A stretch of 64,000 bases of DNA from Streptomyces qinzhouensis (GCF_007856155.1 NZ_CP042266.1:4340001-4404000); one strand, 5' to 3'. Shown: positions 42,861 through 52,049, counted from the first letter of the stretch. The notes: generated from the letters alone by a model not told the origin. Translations and numbers: made by a program.

Positions 42861-43613
42861 GTGAGCGCTGATATCCAGAACTTCGCCGTCGCCAATCTCC
42901 GCCGCCGTCCCGAGACGGCCGAAGTCGCGGGCTTCGTGCTGGGGTTCGACCCCACCACGACCAGCTCGTACATCAACTTCGCCACCCCGCTCCCCGGAAT
43001 CCGCCCGACGCGGGGCGATATCGCCGCGCTGGTCGCCGCCTTCCACGGGCGCGGGCTCGTCCCCCGGCTGGAGTTCGCGCCCGATGCCGCGCCCGAGGTG
43101 GCACCGGCCCTGCGCCGGGCCGGTTTCGGTACCGAGGCGACGCAGGAGTATCTGGTCCGCCGGCCCGGCGGACTGGTAGCGCCCGAGGGGCCCTTGGCGC
43201 TGACCCCGGGGACGGACGAGGAGTACGCGGCGGTCGACGCGGCGCTGTGCGAGGCGTTCGGCGGTGAGGACGCGCCGTCCCCGGAGGGCGCGGCCAGGCT
43301 CCGGCGCACCCAGGAGACCGGCGGCGCGATCCGCTATGTCGCCGGTCCGGGGGCCGGGGGCGCGGGTTGTGCCGGTGCGGGTATCTGCTCCCCGGTCGCC
43401 GAGGGCACGGCCGAACTGGCGGGCATCGGCACCCGCCCGGAGTGCCGCGGCCGGGGGGTGGCCGCCGCGGTGACCGCCGCCCTCACCCGGGCGGCGTTCG
43501 AGGCGGGTGCGGCCTCGGCGTGGCTGGAGTCCTCGGGCGACGGCTCCCGCCGGGTCTACGAACGCCTCGGCTACCGCGCCGCCGGGACGCGTCTCTATAT
43601 GACGCTGGCGTGA
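42861..43613 (+). CDS. GNAT-family acetyltransferase
   Basis: 250 residues from the GTG at 42861. It has an N-terminal GNAT-like half and a C-terminal half carrying the acetyl-CoA loop: IGTRPECRGRGVAAAVTAAL (~residues 190-209). Then comes GSRRVYERLGYRAAGTRLYM, the usual C-terminal strand pair. Two GNAT folds in tandem are likely. The substrate is unknown. The frame is open to 42660, but the extra residues are encoded by AT-rich promoter-like DNA, so I left them out. Confidence 0.88.
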   Translation: MSADIQNFAVANLRRRPETAEVAGFVLGFDPTTTSSYINFATPLPGIRPTRGDIAALVAAFHGRGLVPRLEFAPDAAPEVAPALRRAGFGTEATQEYLVRRPGGLVAPEGPLALTPGTDEEYAAVDAALCEAFGGEDAPSPEGAARLRRTQETGGAIRYVAGPGAGGAGCAGAGICSPVAEGTAELAGIGTRPECRGRGVAAAVTAALTRAAFEAGAASAWLESSGDGSRRVYERLGYRAAGTRLYMTLA

Positions 43614-43703
43614 CGGGACCCGGACGCCCCCGCTTACCCCTCATCGCCGCATATGGTTGATATGGAGACTTTCACGCCATTTAGTCCATTCAGGCGATCA
43701 TCT

Positions 43704-43719
43704 TCGAACATTTCTTCGA
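43704..43719. promoter_or_regulatory. LexA (SOS) box
   Basis: TCGAACATTTCTTCGA differs from the actinobacterial consensus TCGAAC-N4-GTTCGA at one base. It lies 65 bp ahead of dnaE2, where LexA control is expected, and overlaps a likely promoter. Confidence 0.8.
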
Positions 43720-43783
43720 AAAGGTCTATCGTGGGCCCCATCGACGCGGGAGGGAGAGTTGTGGCTGGTGAGAGGAGGTACGG

Positions 43784-46700
43784 ATGTCCTTTACGCATCT
43801 CCGTACCGCCTCGGGCTACTCCCTCCGCTACGGCGCCAGCCATGTCCCCGACCTGGCCGGGCGCGCCGCCGAGCGCGGTCTCGACGCGCTCGCGCTGACC
43901 GACCGGGACAGCCTCGCGGGGGCGGTACGGCACGCCAAGGCGTGTGCCGCGGCCGGGGTGCGCCCGCTGTTCGGCGTGGACCTCGGGGTCCCCGCCGTAC
44001 CGCGGCCGGGTGCCTCCGGAGACGGTGACCCGCACCGGTCCAGGACGCCCGCGAAGGGCGGGATCTTCGTCGCCGAGCCTCCGCAGCGGGCCGTCTTCCT
44101 CGCGCGCAGCGCGCCCGGCTGGGCCGCGCTGTGCCGACTGGTGTCGGCGTCGGCGGGTTCCACGGCGGGTTCCGTGCTGGGTTCCACGGCGGGTTCCGTG
44201 CTCGGTTCCACGTCGGGTTCCGCGCTTGGTTCCATGGCCGGCTCCACGCTCGGTTCTACGGTGGGCTCCACTGCCGGCTCCGCGCTCGGCTCCGCGGTCG
44301 GCGACCCCGGCGCGGCCGGCCCCTGGTCCACCGGGCCCGCCGCCGCGGCTTGGGCCGCCCTCGACCACGCGGCCGCCGGTCCCGCGCCGGACGGTCTCTT
44401 CGTCCTGCTCGGCGCCGACTCCGAGCCGGGCCGGGCCCTCGCCCGGGGCCGCCCCGACCTGGCCGCCCGGCTCGTCGGCCCCTGGCGCGAGCGCTTCGGG
44501 GACGCCCTGCGCATCGAGGTCGCCTGCCATGACCGCCCGGGCTCGGGCCCCGGATCGCTCCGCCTCGCCGCCCGGCTCCTGGGCTTCGCGACGGAGCAGG
44601 GCATCACCCCCGTACTCACGAACGCCGTCCGCTACGCCGACCCCGGCCAGGGCGAGATCGCCGACATCCTGGACTCGGCGCGGCTGCTCGTCCCCGTCGA
44701 CGCCCGCGACGGCAGCGCGCTCGACGGCGGCGAACGCTGGCTGAAGGACACCGGGGACATGGAGCGGATCGCCGAGCGCGTCGCCGAGGCGGCCGGGGGC
44801 GCGCAGGCCGTCCGTCGCGCCCGGGAGCTGCTCGCCGCGACCGAGGAGACCGCCGCGGCCTGCGTCGTCGACCCGGGCGACGCCTTCGGTCTCGGCCGGC
44901 TCCATCTGCCGGAACCGCATCTCATCGGCGCGACCCGGGGTTCGGCGGACCGTGAGCTGGCGGCCCGCTGCGCCGGCGCGATGATGCACCGCGGCCACCA
45001 CCGCGACCCCGGCCGCTGGGACCGGCTTGAGGGCGAGCTGCGGATCATCGCGGGCCTCGGCCTCGCCGGGTACTTCCTCACCATGGCCGAGATCGTCCGG
45101 CTGGTGAAGGACATGGGCGTACGGATCGCCGCGCGCGGCTCCGGCGTGGGCTCCCTCGTCGTCCATCTGCTGGGAATGAGCCCGGTCGACCCCGTCGAAC
45201 ACGGGCTGGTCATGGAGCGCTTCCTCTCCCCTTACCGCACCGCCATGCCCGATATCGACCTGGATGTGGAGAGCGCCCGCCGGGTGGAGGTCTACCAAGC
45301 GGTGCTGAAACGTTTCGGCAGTGAACGGGTCGCGACCCTCGCCGTCTATGAGACCTATCGGGCCCGCGGCGCCATCGAGGCCGTCGCCCGGGCCCGCGGC
45401 ATCGAGCCCGACGAGGCCCGGCGGCTGGCGAAGGCGTTCCCCCAGATCCGCGCCAAGGACGTCCGCGCCTCCCTGCGCGAACTGCCCGAACTGCGGGAGG
45501 TCGCGGGCGAGGACCACGGCCGGCTGTGGAGCCTCGTCGAGGCGCTCGACGGGCTGCCGCACGGTACCGCCATGCACCCCTGCGGACTGCTGATCTCGGA
45601 TGACGGGCTGCTCGACCGCACCCCCACCGTCCCCACCACCCTCGACGGCATCGCCATGTCCCAGTTCGACAAGGAGGACGTCGAGGACACCGGGCACATC
45701 AAGGCCGATCTCATCGGCGTACGGATGCAGTCCACGCTCGCGCACGCCGTCGCCGAGATCGAACGCGCCACCGGCGAGCATCTCGACATCGACGACCCCG
45801 CCCAGGTGCCGCTCGACGACCCGGCTACGTACGAACTCATCCGGTCCGCGCAGACCATGGGCTGCTTCCAGATCGAATCGCCCGGCCAGCGCGATCTGGT
45901 CCGGCGGCTGCGCCCGCGCACGATCGACGACATCACCCTCGACATCAGCCTCTTCCGGCCCGGACCGGTCGCCGCGAACATGATCGACCCGCTGATCGCC
46001 GTACGCGACGGGCGGGCCGGGCCCGGCTGCCCGCACGAGGACCTGCGGGAGATCCTCGCCGAGACCGGCGGCCAGGTCGTCTTCCACGAGCAGGTCATCC
46101 TGATCATGACGAAGATGACCGGTTGCGATCTCGGCCAGGCGGACGAGGCCCGGCGCGCGCTCTCCGACCGCGACCGGCAGGGGCGGCTGCGCGCCTGGTT
46201 CGCCGACCGGGCCCGGCAGCGCGGCTATCCGGCGCAGGTCGTACGGGACGTCTGGAAGATCCTGGAGGGCTTCGGCGCGTACGGCTTCTGCAAAGGGCAC
46301 GGCGCCGCCTTCGCCCGGCCCACCTACCAGTCCGCCTGGCTCAAAACCCACCGGGCCGCGGCCTTCTACGCCGGACTGCTCACCCACGACCCGGGGATGT
46401 ACCACAAGCGGGTGTTCGTCGCGGACGCCCGGCGGCGCGGGGTACCGGTACTGCTGCCGGAAGTGAACAAGTCCCACGCGGACACCAGGATCGAACTGGT
46501 GTCCGGCGGAAAGAGTGAGAAATGGGGTGTACGGCTGGGGCTGGCCCAGGTCCGGGGCATCAGCGAGGCGGAGACCGCGCGGATCGTCGCGGGCCGGCCC
46601 TATGTCTCCCTCACCGACTTCTGGCGCCGCGCCCATCCGAGCCGCCCGGTCGCCGAACGCCTGGCCAGGGTCGGTGCCCTCGACGCGCTGGGCACGGGCG

Positions 46701-47479
46701 ACCGCACCGGGCGGCGCGAACTGCTGCTGGAGATCGCGGAACTGCACCGCCAGGGGCGGACGGCACTGGACCCGGGGCAACTGCCGCTGACCGCTCCGGA
46801 CGGGCCGTCCCCGGCAGCCGTACCGGACCCCTCACCGGACAGCGGACGGACCGGCGGGCTGCCCGCCATGGACGACGGAGACCAGCTCGCCGCCGAACTC
46901 GACGTACTCGACATGGACATCACCCGCCATCTCCTCGACGACCACCGCGCCCTGCTCACCGATATCGGCGCCACGCCCGCCGCCCGGCTCGGCGAACTGC
47001 CGCACGGCACGACCGTGCTGGTCGCCGGGGTGAAGACGGCGACCCAGACACCGCCGATCCGCGGCGGCCGGCGGGTCGTCTTCGCCACCCTCGACGATCC
47101 CACCGGCCTCTCCGACCTGGCCTTCTTCGAGGACAGCCACGACCGGTGCGCGGCGACGGTCTTCCACAGCGCGCTGCTGCTGGTACGGGGCACGGTCTGC
47201 CGCCCCCGGAACCGGCCGGGCAGCCTCAGCGTCACCGGCGAAGCGGCCTGGGACCTGGCCGAGCTGATCGAACTCCACCGGGACGGCGGCGCGGCGGCGG
47301 TCGCCGACCGGCTCACCCGGAAACAGCCCGACACCGCCGGAACGGACCGGCGCCGGAGCCGTACCCTCACCGAGCCCACCGGCTATGTGATGAACGCCTG
47401 GGCGGATCTGCGCCCGCCGGGTGTCCCGCTCGTCGGCGGCCGCACCCTCCACCATGCCAGCCGCGGAAGCGCGGGGTGA
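43784..47479 (+). CDS. dnaE2: Error-prone DNA polymerase III alpha subunit DnaE2
   Basis: 1231 residues with GAGGAGG ahead of the ATG. C-family polymerase motifs are intact: PDIDLD with Asp490 and Asp492, and IKADLIG with Asp642. The fingers, beta-binding and OB-fold regions follow ([27 protein letters not shown]). The N-terminal PHP domain has lost key His residues ([10 protein letters not shown] and LTDRDSLAG instead of HLHxH and LTDH), so it is probably not a nuclease. Residues ~125-175 are a Gly/Ser/Thr repeat insert made of [12 protein letters not shown] units. Acts in SOS translesion synthesis and mutagenesis; preceded by a LexA box. Confidence 0.92.
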   Translation: MSFTHLRTASGYSLRYGASHVPDLAGRAAERGLDALALTDRDSLAGAVRHAKACAAAGVRPLFGVDLGVPAVPRPGASGDGDPHRSRTPAKGGIFVAEPPQRAVFLARSAPGWAALCRLVSASAGSTAGSVLGSTAGSVLGSTSGSALGSMAGSTLGSTVGSTAGSALGSAVGDPGAAGPWSTGPAAAAWAALDHAAAGPAPDGLFVLLGADSEPGRALARGRPDLAARLVGPWRERFGDALRIEVACHDRPGSGPGSLRLAARLLGFATEQGITPVLTNAVRYADPGQGEIADILDSARLLVPVDARDGSALDGGERWLKDTGDMERIAERVAEAAGGAQAVRRARELLAATEETAAACVVDPGDAFGLGRLHLPEPHLIGATRGSADRELAARCAGAMMHRGHHRDPGRWDRLEGELRIIAGLGLAGYFLTMAEIVRLVKDMGVRIAARGSGVGSLVVHLLGMSPVDPVEHGLVMERFLSPYRTAMPDIDLDVESARRVEVYQAVLKRFGSERVATLAVYETYRARGAIEAVARARGIEPDEARRLAKAFPQIRAKDVRASLRELPELREVAGEDHGRLWSLVEALDGLPHGTAMHPCGLLISDDGLLDRTPTVPTTLDGIAMSQFDKEDVEDTGHIKADLIGVRMQSTLAHAVAEIERATGEHLDIDDPAQVPLDDPATYELIRSAQTMGCFQIESPGQRDLVRRLRPRTIDDITLDISLFRPGPVAANMIDPLIAVRDGRAGPGCPHEDLREILAETGGQVVFHEQVILIMTKMTGCDLGQADEARRALSDRDRQGRLRAWFADRARQRGYPAQVVRDVWKILEGFGAYGFCKGHGAAFARPTYQSAWLKTHRAAAFYAGLLTHDPGMYHKRVFVADARRRGVPVLLPEVNKSHADTRIELVSGGKSEKWGVRLGLAQVRGISEAETARIVAGRPYVSLTDFWRRAHPSRPVAERLARVGALDALGTGDRTGRRELLLEIAELHRQGRTALDPGQLPLTAPDGPSPAAVPDPSPDSGRTGGLPAMDDGDQLAAELDVLDMDITRHLLDDHRALLTDIGATPAARLGELPHGTTVLVAGVKTATQTPPIRGGRRVVFATLDDPTGLSDLAFFEDSHDRCAATVFHSALLLVRGTVCRPRNRPGSLSVTGEAAWDLAELIELHRDGGAAAVADRLTRKQPDTAGTDRRRSRTLTEPTGYVMNAWADLRPPGVPLVGGRTLHHASRGSAG

Positions 47480-47485
47480 TCGAAC

Positions 47486-48535
47486 ATGATCCTCTATGTG
47501 CACTTCGGACTGCGGGGCGTCGCCGGGCTCGGCGATCCGGAACCGGTGTACCGCCGGCTGGTCGGCCTGGTCGGCGGGGTCACCCCGCTGGTGCAGGCGC
47601 TGCCGCCGGACGCGCTGCTCGCCGATGTGGCGGGGGCCCGGCGGTACTTCGACCGGGACGCCCGCGATCTCGCGGCGCTCGTCCGGATGCGGGTGGCGGC
47701 GGTCCACGGCATCGACTGCACGGTCGGCGTCGGGCCCAATCCGCTGCTCGCCCGGATCGCCGCGCAGTCCGGCCCGCCGGGCGGTATCCGCTCGGCACCG
47801 GCCGGCGGACCGGACGAGATCGCGGAGTATCTGGCGCCGCTGCCGGTGGCCGTACTGCCGGGCGCCGGACCCGCGACGGTCCGCACGCTCGCGCCGTACG
47901 GCCTGCTGACCGTCGGGGACCTCCAGCGGGTCCCGGCCGCCACCCTCCGGCGGATCCTGGGCGGCCCGGCCGCCCGGCGGCTCCAGGAGTACGCGCGGGG
48001 CACCGACCAGGCCCGGGTGGTGACGGCCGCCCCGCCCGAAACGGTGTCGGCGGTAAGGGAGTTCCCGCGCGACGAGCTGGATCCCGTACGGCACCGGCGG
48101 GCGCTGCTCGGCTGTGTGGAGGAGCTGGGCTGGAAGCTGCGGCGCGAGCACCGGGCGGCGGGCACGCTTGTGCTGACGGTCGGTTACGCGGACCGCTCCA
48201 GCACGGTCCGCACCCGCGCCCTCCCCGAACCGACCGCCCACTCCCGCGCCCTGGCGGCGGAGGCGGACCGGATGTACGAGGCCCTGGCCCTCCAGCGGGC
48301 CCGGGTCCGCGGCATCGCGCTGCGCGCCCAGGACATCGCCCCCGAGGACCACACCGCCCACCAGCTCACCTTCGACCCCGCCGACGACCGCGCCCGCCGC
48401 CTGGAGGCCGCGACGGACCGCGCCCGCGCCCGCTTCGGCCCGGGAGCGGTCCACTTGGCATCGGCACCGCCCCCACCTCCTCCTCCGTCGCCGGGCGGTC
48501 AAAAAGCCGTCGCATCCAAGATCCTGGATATGTAG
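47486..48535 (+). CDS. Inactive Y-family DNA polymerase relative (ImuB-like partner of DnaE2)
   Basis: 349 residues, 6 bp after dnaE2. Its order matches a Y-polymerase: palm start MILYVHFG, a helix-hairpin-helix thumb (LPGAGPATVRTLAPYGLLTVGDLQ) and little finger ending HQLTFDP, a plausible beta-clamp motif. The catalytic acids are gone: the first Asp pair is His6/Gly8 and the SxDEA motif is PDALL (Asp42, Ala43). Only ~35 residues separate these motifs instead of ~90, so the fingers are largely missing. Like mycobacterial ImuB it is probably a clamp adaptor for DnaE2. Streptomyces annotations may list it as DinP-like. Confidence 0.82.
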   Translation: MILYVHFGLRGVAGLGDPEPVYRRLVGLVGGVTPLVQALPPDALLADVAGARRYFDRDARDLAALVRMRVAAVHGIDCTVGVGPNPLLARIAAQSGPPGGIRSAPAGGPDEIAEYLAPLPVAVLPGAGPATVRTLAPYGLLTVGDLQRVPAATLRRILGGPAARRLQEYARGTDQARVVTAAPPETVSAVREFPRDELDPVRHRRALLGCVEELGWKLRREHRAAGTLVLTVGYADRSSTVRTRALPEPTAHSRALAAEADRMYEALALQRARVRGIALRAQDIAPEDHTAHQLTFDPADDRARRLEAATDRARARFGPGAVHLASAPPPPPPPSPGGQKAVASKILDM

Positions 48536-48542
48536 TATCCAG
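48524..48542. promoter_or_regulatory. Rrf2-type operator, CTGGATA-N5-TATCCAG
   Basis: A perfect 7-bp palindrome just before the Rrf2 gene start and overlapping the end of the Y-polymerase gene. Probably the autoregulatory site of the Rrf2 protein. Confidence 0.75.
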
Positions 48543-48545
48543 AAT

Positions 48546-49040
48546 ATGAAGATGAGTGAGGGCGTGGAATGGGCCCTGCACGGCTGCCTCAACCTGGCCT
48601 GGGCCGAGGAGGGGGAGGACGCGCGGGCGGTGCCCGCGGCCGTGCTGGCCCGGATGTACGAGCTGCCGCCCGCGTATCTGAACAAGCAGTTGCAGGCACT
48701 GGCCCGGGCCGGAATCGTCGGGTCCACCTCCGGCCCCCGGGGCGGCTTCCGGCTGGCGCGCAGCCCCCGGGAGATCACGCTGCTGGACGTGGTGGTGGCG
48801 ATCGAAGGCGCGGACGAGGCGTTCCGGTGCACCGGGATCCTGGGGCAGGGCCCGGACGGCGATCCCTCGGTCGACTACCGGAAGACGTGCGTGATCTCGC
48901 AGACGATGCGCCGGGCGGAGCTGCGCTGGCGCAGGGAACTGGCCGGGCAGACGCTCGCGGACATCATGACGACGGTACGGGAGCGTTTCCCGGCGGTCCC
49001 GGGCGAGACGCGTGACCGCCTGGCGAACCTGCGCCCCTGA
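48546..49040 (+). CDS. Rrf2-family transcriptional regulator
   Basis: 164 residues. Winged helix: VEWALHGCLNLAW and YLNKQLQALARAGIVGSTSGPRGGFRLAR are hallmark Rrf2 stretches. Two Cys (FRCTGI near 95 and KTCVIS near 116) remain, fewer than the three used to hold a cluster in IscR/NsrR. It may be a redox or metabolite sensor instead. The ATG at 48546 (or 48552) lies next to the palindrome and may be leaderless. It precedes a RidA gene, an arrangement common in actinomycetes. Confidence 0.9.
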   Translation: MKMSEGVEWALHGCLNLAWAEEGEDARAVPAAVLARMYELPPAYLNKQLQALARAGIVGSTSGPRGGFRLARSPREITLLDVVVAIEGADEAFRCTGILGQGPDGDPSVDYRKTCVISQTMRRAELRWRRELAGQTLADIMTTVRERFPAVPGETRDRLANLRP

Positions 49041-49068
49041 GCCCCTGAGCCCCGTCTCTCCTCACCTG

Positions 49069-49092
49069 TCCCCTCCTTCCTTCCCCTCCTCT
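49069..49092 (+). repeat. 24-base pyrimidine tract before a RidA gene
   Basis: An uninterrupted C/T run of CCTCC and CTTCC units between the Rrf2 and RidA genes, similar to the tract at 39144. Confidence 0.8.
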
Positions 49093-49124
49093 GCATTTCC
49101 TTCCCTCGCGAAAGGACCGCTCCC

Positions 49125-49517
49125 GTGTCGCACACCCTGATCAACCCGGACGGCCTGCACGACCCGACCGGCTTCGGCTACAGCCATATCGCCCGGGCCT
49201 CGGGGGAGATGGTCTTCATCGCCGGGCAGTACGCCTCCGATGCCCAGGGCCGGCTCGCCGTGGCGGACTTCGCGGACCAGGTCGACCTGGCGTTCGCCCG
49301 TCTGCGGACGGCGCTGGCCGCCGCCGGGCTCGACTACCGCGATGTCGTCCAGCTCCGTACCCACATCGTCGACCACGACACCGACAAGCTCACGGTCATC
49401 GTCGGCCGTATCGCCGCGATCTGGGGCGACCGCCCGCCCACCCAGACCCTGACGGGCGTCGCCGCGCTGGCCCTTCCCGGCATGCTCTTCGAAGTCGACG
49501 CGATCGCGGTCGCTTGA
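49125..49517 (+). CDS. RidA family (reactive intermediate deaminase) protein
   Basis: 130 residues from a GTG. GQYASDAQG near 35, then VVQLRTHIVDHDTDK and GDRPPTQTLTGVAALALPGMLFEVDAIA fit the YjgF/RidA fold. The catalytic Arg of RidA is not clearly present; it may be a subgroup member without 2-aminoacrylate deaminase activity. It follows the Rrf2 gene by 84 bp and may share its operon or control. Confidence 0.9.
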   Translation: MSHTLINPDGLHDPTGFGYSHIARASGEMVFIAGQYASDAQGRLAVADFADQVDLAFARLRTALAAAGLDYRDVVQLRTHIVDHDTDKLTVIVGRIAAIWGDRPPTQTLTGVAALALPGMLFEVDAIAVA

Positions 49518-49544
49518 CCTCAACCTTGGTCGAGGTTGTGAACT
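49514..49544 (+). promoter_or_regulatory. MerR/SoxR-type promoter with SoxR-box-like palindrome
   Basis: TTGACC (49514-49519) and TGAACT (49539-49544) are 19 bp apart, the long spacing typical of MerR-family promoters. Between and across them lies ACCTCAACCTTGGTCGAGGT (49517-49536), close to the SoxR box CCTCAA-N6-TTGAGG. It drives the SnoaL-like gene at 49607. Confidence 0.7.
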
Positions 49545-49606
49545 GTTCATCGGCGGCGAACACCGGCGCCCCGGGCGGCAGTCCGGTTATCGAAGGAGCA
49601 GCAGCC

Positions 49607-50038
49607 ATGAGCAGCGACGTCCTCGTTGTGGGCCAGGTGCCGGAGTCGGTCCGGGCGGCGGTGGCCGGGGTGGTGAAGGCGCTGGAACAGGCCTTCAACG
49701 ACAAGGACCCGGTCGCGCTGAGCGAGCAGTTCGCCGAGCGGACGTCATGGTCCAACGCGATCGGTATACGGCTGGACGACCGCAAGGCGATCGCCGAGTT
49801 CAGCGGCCCGGCGATGAAGAGCTTCCTGCGCGACTCCTACGCGCGGTACGAGATCGTCAAACTGCTGGAGCTGGCCCCGCGGGTGATCGCGGTCAATGTG
49901 GTGCAGACCCCGACGGACGCGGCGGGCGAGACCGTGGACGGGCCCCGGGGCGCGACGCTCTATGTCATCGCCGAGCAGCCGGACGGCTGGAAGATCGTCG
50001 TAGGCCAGAACACCGCGGTCGACGCCCCCGCCGGGTGA
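49607..50038 (+). CDS. SgcJ/EcaC-type SnoaL-like protein
   Basis: 143 residues, start set by GAAGGAG. A SnoaL/NTF2-like cone fold: LEQAFNDKDPVALSEQFAERTSWSNAIG, then ALYVIAEQPDGWKIVVGQN-type strand (TLYVIAEQPDGWKIVVGQNT). Relatives are small oxygenase or isomerase-like enzymes that act on quinones or other small molecules. Control by the SoxR-type promoter fits that redox link. The frame is open back to 49514, but the promoter lies there. The substrate is not known. Confidence 0.85.
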   Translation: MSSDVLVVGQVPESVRAAVAGVVKALEQAFNDKDPVALSEQFAERTSWSNAIGIRLDDRKAIAEFSGPAMKSFLRDSYARYEIVKLLELAPRVIAVNVVQTPTDAAGETVDGPRGATLYVIAEQPDGWKIVVGQNTAVDAPAG

Positions 50039-50075
50039 CCGGACGGCCGGCTGCCCGGCGCGGTCGTGAGGGGTG

Positions 50076-50402
50076 TTACTTCCCGGCCGTGCCGGGTTCC
50101 CCGCCGATGGACACCTGATAGGCGTCCGCGAAAGTGGGTGAGTCCTTGACCAGGTCGTCACAGAACGCGGCGACGTCGTTGCCGATGAGCTCCAGGACGC
50201 CCTTGCCCCTGGCCGCCCCCTCCTCGAAGAAGTCGACGATCCCGGGGAGCAGGGGCCCGTCGGGCAGGTTGACCGGCCCGACCTTGAACAGGTACTTCTG
50301 CATCTCCTTGTAGACGATCCGGTAGTCCGGCGGGAGCGCCCTGACCCGAGCCTGGTGCTCCCGCCACTGCTTCTTGCCTTCGATGATGTCCTGGATGCTC
50401 AT
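50076..50402 (-). CDS. DUF1048 family protein
   Basis: 108 residues. KKQWREHQARVRALPPDYRIVYKEMQKYLF and GNDVAAFCDDLVKD fit DUF1048 (GIY of unknown role). The gene is only 1 bp after a second DUF1048 gene on the same strand and downstream of a PadR regulator, a conserved arrangement in Gram-positives. Function unknown; likely helical and cytosolic. Confidence 0.9.
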   Translation of the reverse strand: MSIQDIIEGKKQWREHQARVRALPPDYRIVYKEMQKYLFKVGPVNLPDGPLLPGIVDFFEEGAARGKGVLELIGNDVAAFCDDLVKDSPTFADAYQVSIGGEPGTAGK

Positions 50403-50403
50403 G

Positions 50404-50760
50404 TCAGCCTCCCAGCCGGCTCAGTTTCCTTGCGACGTCCCTGTTCAACTGTTCCCGCCACCGGTCGCGATAGGTCCGAGCCCCTTCGCCGCCGACCAGT
50501 GCCGTGCAGAAGCCTCGGATATCGTCGCCGAGCACCTCGTGGACGCTCTGCCCGTCCGCCGCCGTCTCTTCGAGCAGTCCCAGGGCGGAGTCGAGGATCG
50601 GCATCAGGTTGCGGCCGGTGAAGTCCCCATGGGGAAAGAGGTGGCCCTTGATCTCTTCCCACGCCGCCCGGTATTCGTCCGGCAGGGCCTTGGCCCGGTC
50701 CTCGAACGCCTTCCATTCCCTGGTGAGATCGCTGCCCGTGATCGTCTCCCAGAAGTTCAT
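50404..50760 (-). CDS. DUF1048 family protein (paralogue)
   Basis: 118 residues with AAGGAGGG before the ATG. KAFEDRAKALPDEYRAAWEEIKGHLFPHGDF and LGDDIRGFCTALVGG match DUF1048 and the sister gene. It starts over the PadR stop (ATGA) and ends 1 bp before the sister gene, so all three are one operon. The two DUF1048 copies probably form a heterodimer. Confidence 0.88.
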   Translation of the reverse strand: MNFWETITGSDLTREWKAFEDRAKALPDEYRAAWEEIKGHLFPHGDFTGRNLMPILDSALGLLEETAADGQSVHEVLGDDIRGFCTALVGGEGARTYRDRWREQLNRDVARKLSRLGG

Positions 50761-51083
50761 TTCCCGCCCTCCTTGAGCCTGTCGATGCGTGATGAGACGT
50801 ACTGCCATTTCGCCCAGAACTTCGCGAGTTCCTCGCGTCCGGCTTCGTTGAGCGCGTAGAACTTGCGCGGCGGGCCGACCCCGGACGGTCGCTTCGTCAC
50901 CTGGACGCGTCCGTTCCGCTCCAGCCGCAGCAGGATGGTGTACACCGTCCCCTCGACGACGTCGGCGAAGCCGAGCTCGTTCAGCCGGCGGGTGATGGCG
51001 TACCCGTAGGTTTCCTCGCTGCCGATGATTTCGAGCACGCACCCTTCGAGCGTGCCCTTCAGCATCTCCGTCAGGTCGTCCAT
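50757..51083 (-). CDS. PadR-family regulator
   Basis: 108 residues: KGTLEGCVLEIIGSEETYGYAITRRLNELGF, then EGTVYTILLRLERNGRVQVTKRPS, a standard PadR winged helix, and a helical C-terminal dimerisation segment. It heads the PadR-DUF1048-DUF1048 operon and probably represses it through the sites at 51106-51151. PadR proteins respond to phenolics, antibiotics or cell-wall stress; the ligand here is unknown. Confidence 0.93.
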   Translation of the reverse strand: MDDLTEMLKGTLEGCVLEIIGSEETYGYAITRRLNELGFADVVEGTVYTILLRLERNGRVQVTKRPSGVGPPRKFYALNEAGREELAKFWAKWQYVSSRIDRLKEGGK

Positions 51084-51105
51084 CGCGAGCCCTCCTCAGG
51101 CGCTA

Positions 51106-51165
51106 TCGGTACTGCGTGCTACCGAGTACGTCTATACAGTGCCACCGAGTAGTGGGGATGTCAAC
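51106..51165 (-). promoter_or_regulatory. PadR operon promoter and operators
   Basis: On the minus strand TTGACA (51159-51164) and TATAGA (51131-51136) are 22 bp apart. ACTCGGTRGCAC occurs twice around the latter, and TCGGTA-N8-TACCGA (51106-51111 with 51120-51125) is a perfect palindrome. These sit where PadR would block transcription. Confidence 0.55.
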
Positions 51166-51250
51166 GATCGGCGAGACGGCCGTCCCTCGACCCCGACCTC
51201 GGCAGTGTCCACGACGCGGCACTGTCGGACCCCACGGCTACCGTTCTGCC

Positions 51251-51946
51251 ATGGCGAACTTCGTACTGGTGGCAGGCGCGTGGCTCGGCTCGTGGGCGTG
51301 GGACGAGGTGGCCCCCGCGCTGCGCGAGGCGGGCCACGGCGTGCACCCGCTGACGCTGTCCGGCCTGGCCGAGAAGCAGGACGTGCCGGTGGGGCCGGGG
51401 ACCCATGTCCGGGACATCGTCGACGAGGTCGAACGCCTCGACCTGCGCGATATCGTGCTGGTCGGCCACAGCTACTCGGGCATCCCGGTCGGCCAGGCGG
51501 CCGAGCTGATCGGCGACCGGCTGGCCCGGGTGGTCTTCGTCGACGCGAACGTTCCGGCCGAGGGCGAGTCGTTCGTCTCGACCTGGTGGGAGGGCCCGGC
51601 GAAACTGGAGTCCGCCATCGCCGGGAGCGACGGCGTCTGGGCGCCGCTGACGGAGGCCGACTGCGAGGGGCAGGGCCTCACCGACGACCAGATCACCCGG
51701 ATCGTGGCGGGCGCGACACCGCACCCGGGCGCCTCCCTGGCCGACCCGGCCGTGCTGCCCCGCCCGCTCGGCGAGCTCCCGGCGACGTACATCAAATGCC
51801 TGCTGGACGGCCCCGAACCGACCGCGGACGTGACCGAGCTGCTGAGGTCCGAGCGCTGGCGGCTGGTCGAGCTGGACACGGGCCACTGGCCGATGTTCTC
51901 CCGCCCGGCGGACCTGGCGCGGATCTTCCTCGACAGCGCACGTTAG
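51251..51946 (+). CDS. Alpha/beta hydrolase
   Basis: 231 residues. FVLVAGAWLGSWAWDEVAPAL and the nucleophile elbow GHSYSG (Ser near residue 76), then a late TGHWPM with the catalytic His, fit the lipase/esterase-like alpha/beta fold close to MenH/salicylate esterase groups. The substrate is unknown. The upstream frame to 51116 is unrelated, so the ATG at 51251 is used. Confidence 0.9.
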   Translation: MANFVLVAGAWLGSWAWDEVAPALREAGHGVHPLTLSGLAEKQDVPVGPGTHVRDIVDEVERLDLRDIVLVGHSYSGIPVGQAAELIGDRLARVVFVDANVPAEGESFVSTWWEGPAKLESAIAGSDGVWAPLTEADCEGQGLTDDQITRIVAGATPHPGASLADPAVLPRPLGELPATYIKCLLDGPEPTADVTELLRSERWRLVELDTGHWPMFSRPADLARIFLDSAR

Positions 51947-52049
51947 ACCTATGGATTCCCTGATTGGCTGAATCGAGGTCTGTTTCCCATCCGCGGGGCG
52001 CCCTATGGTTTGACCTCTTTAGCCGGAGATCCTGGGGGAGGACGTCTCC

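Noticed and set aside
43634..46780. A 1048-codon minus-strand frame opposite dnaE2
   Set aside because: Shadow of dnaE2; no recognisable domain.
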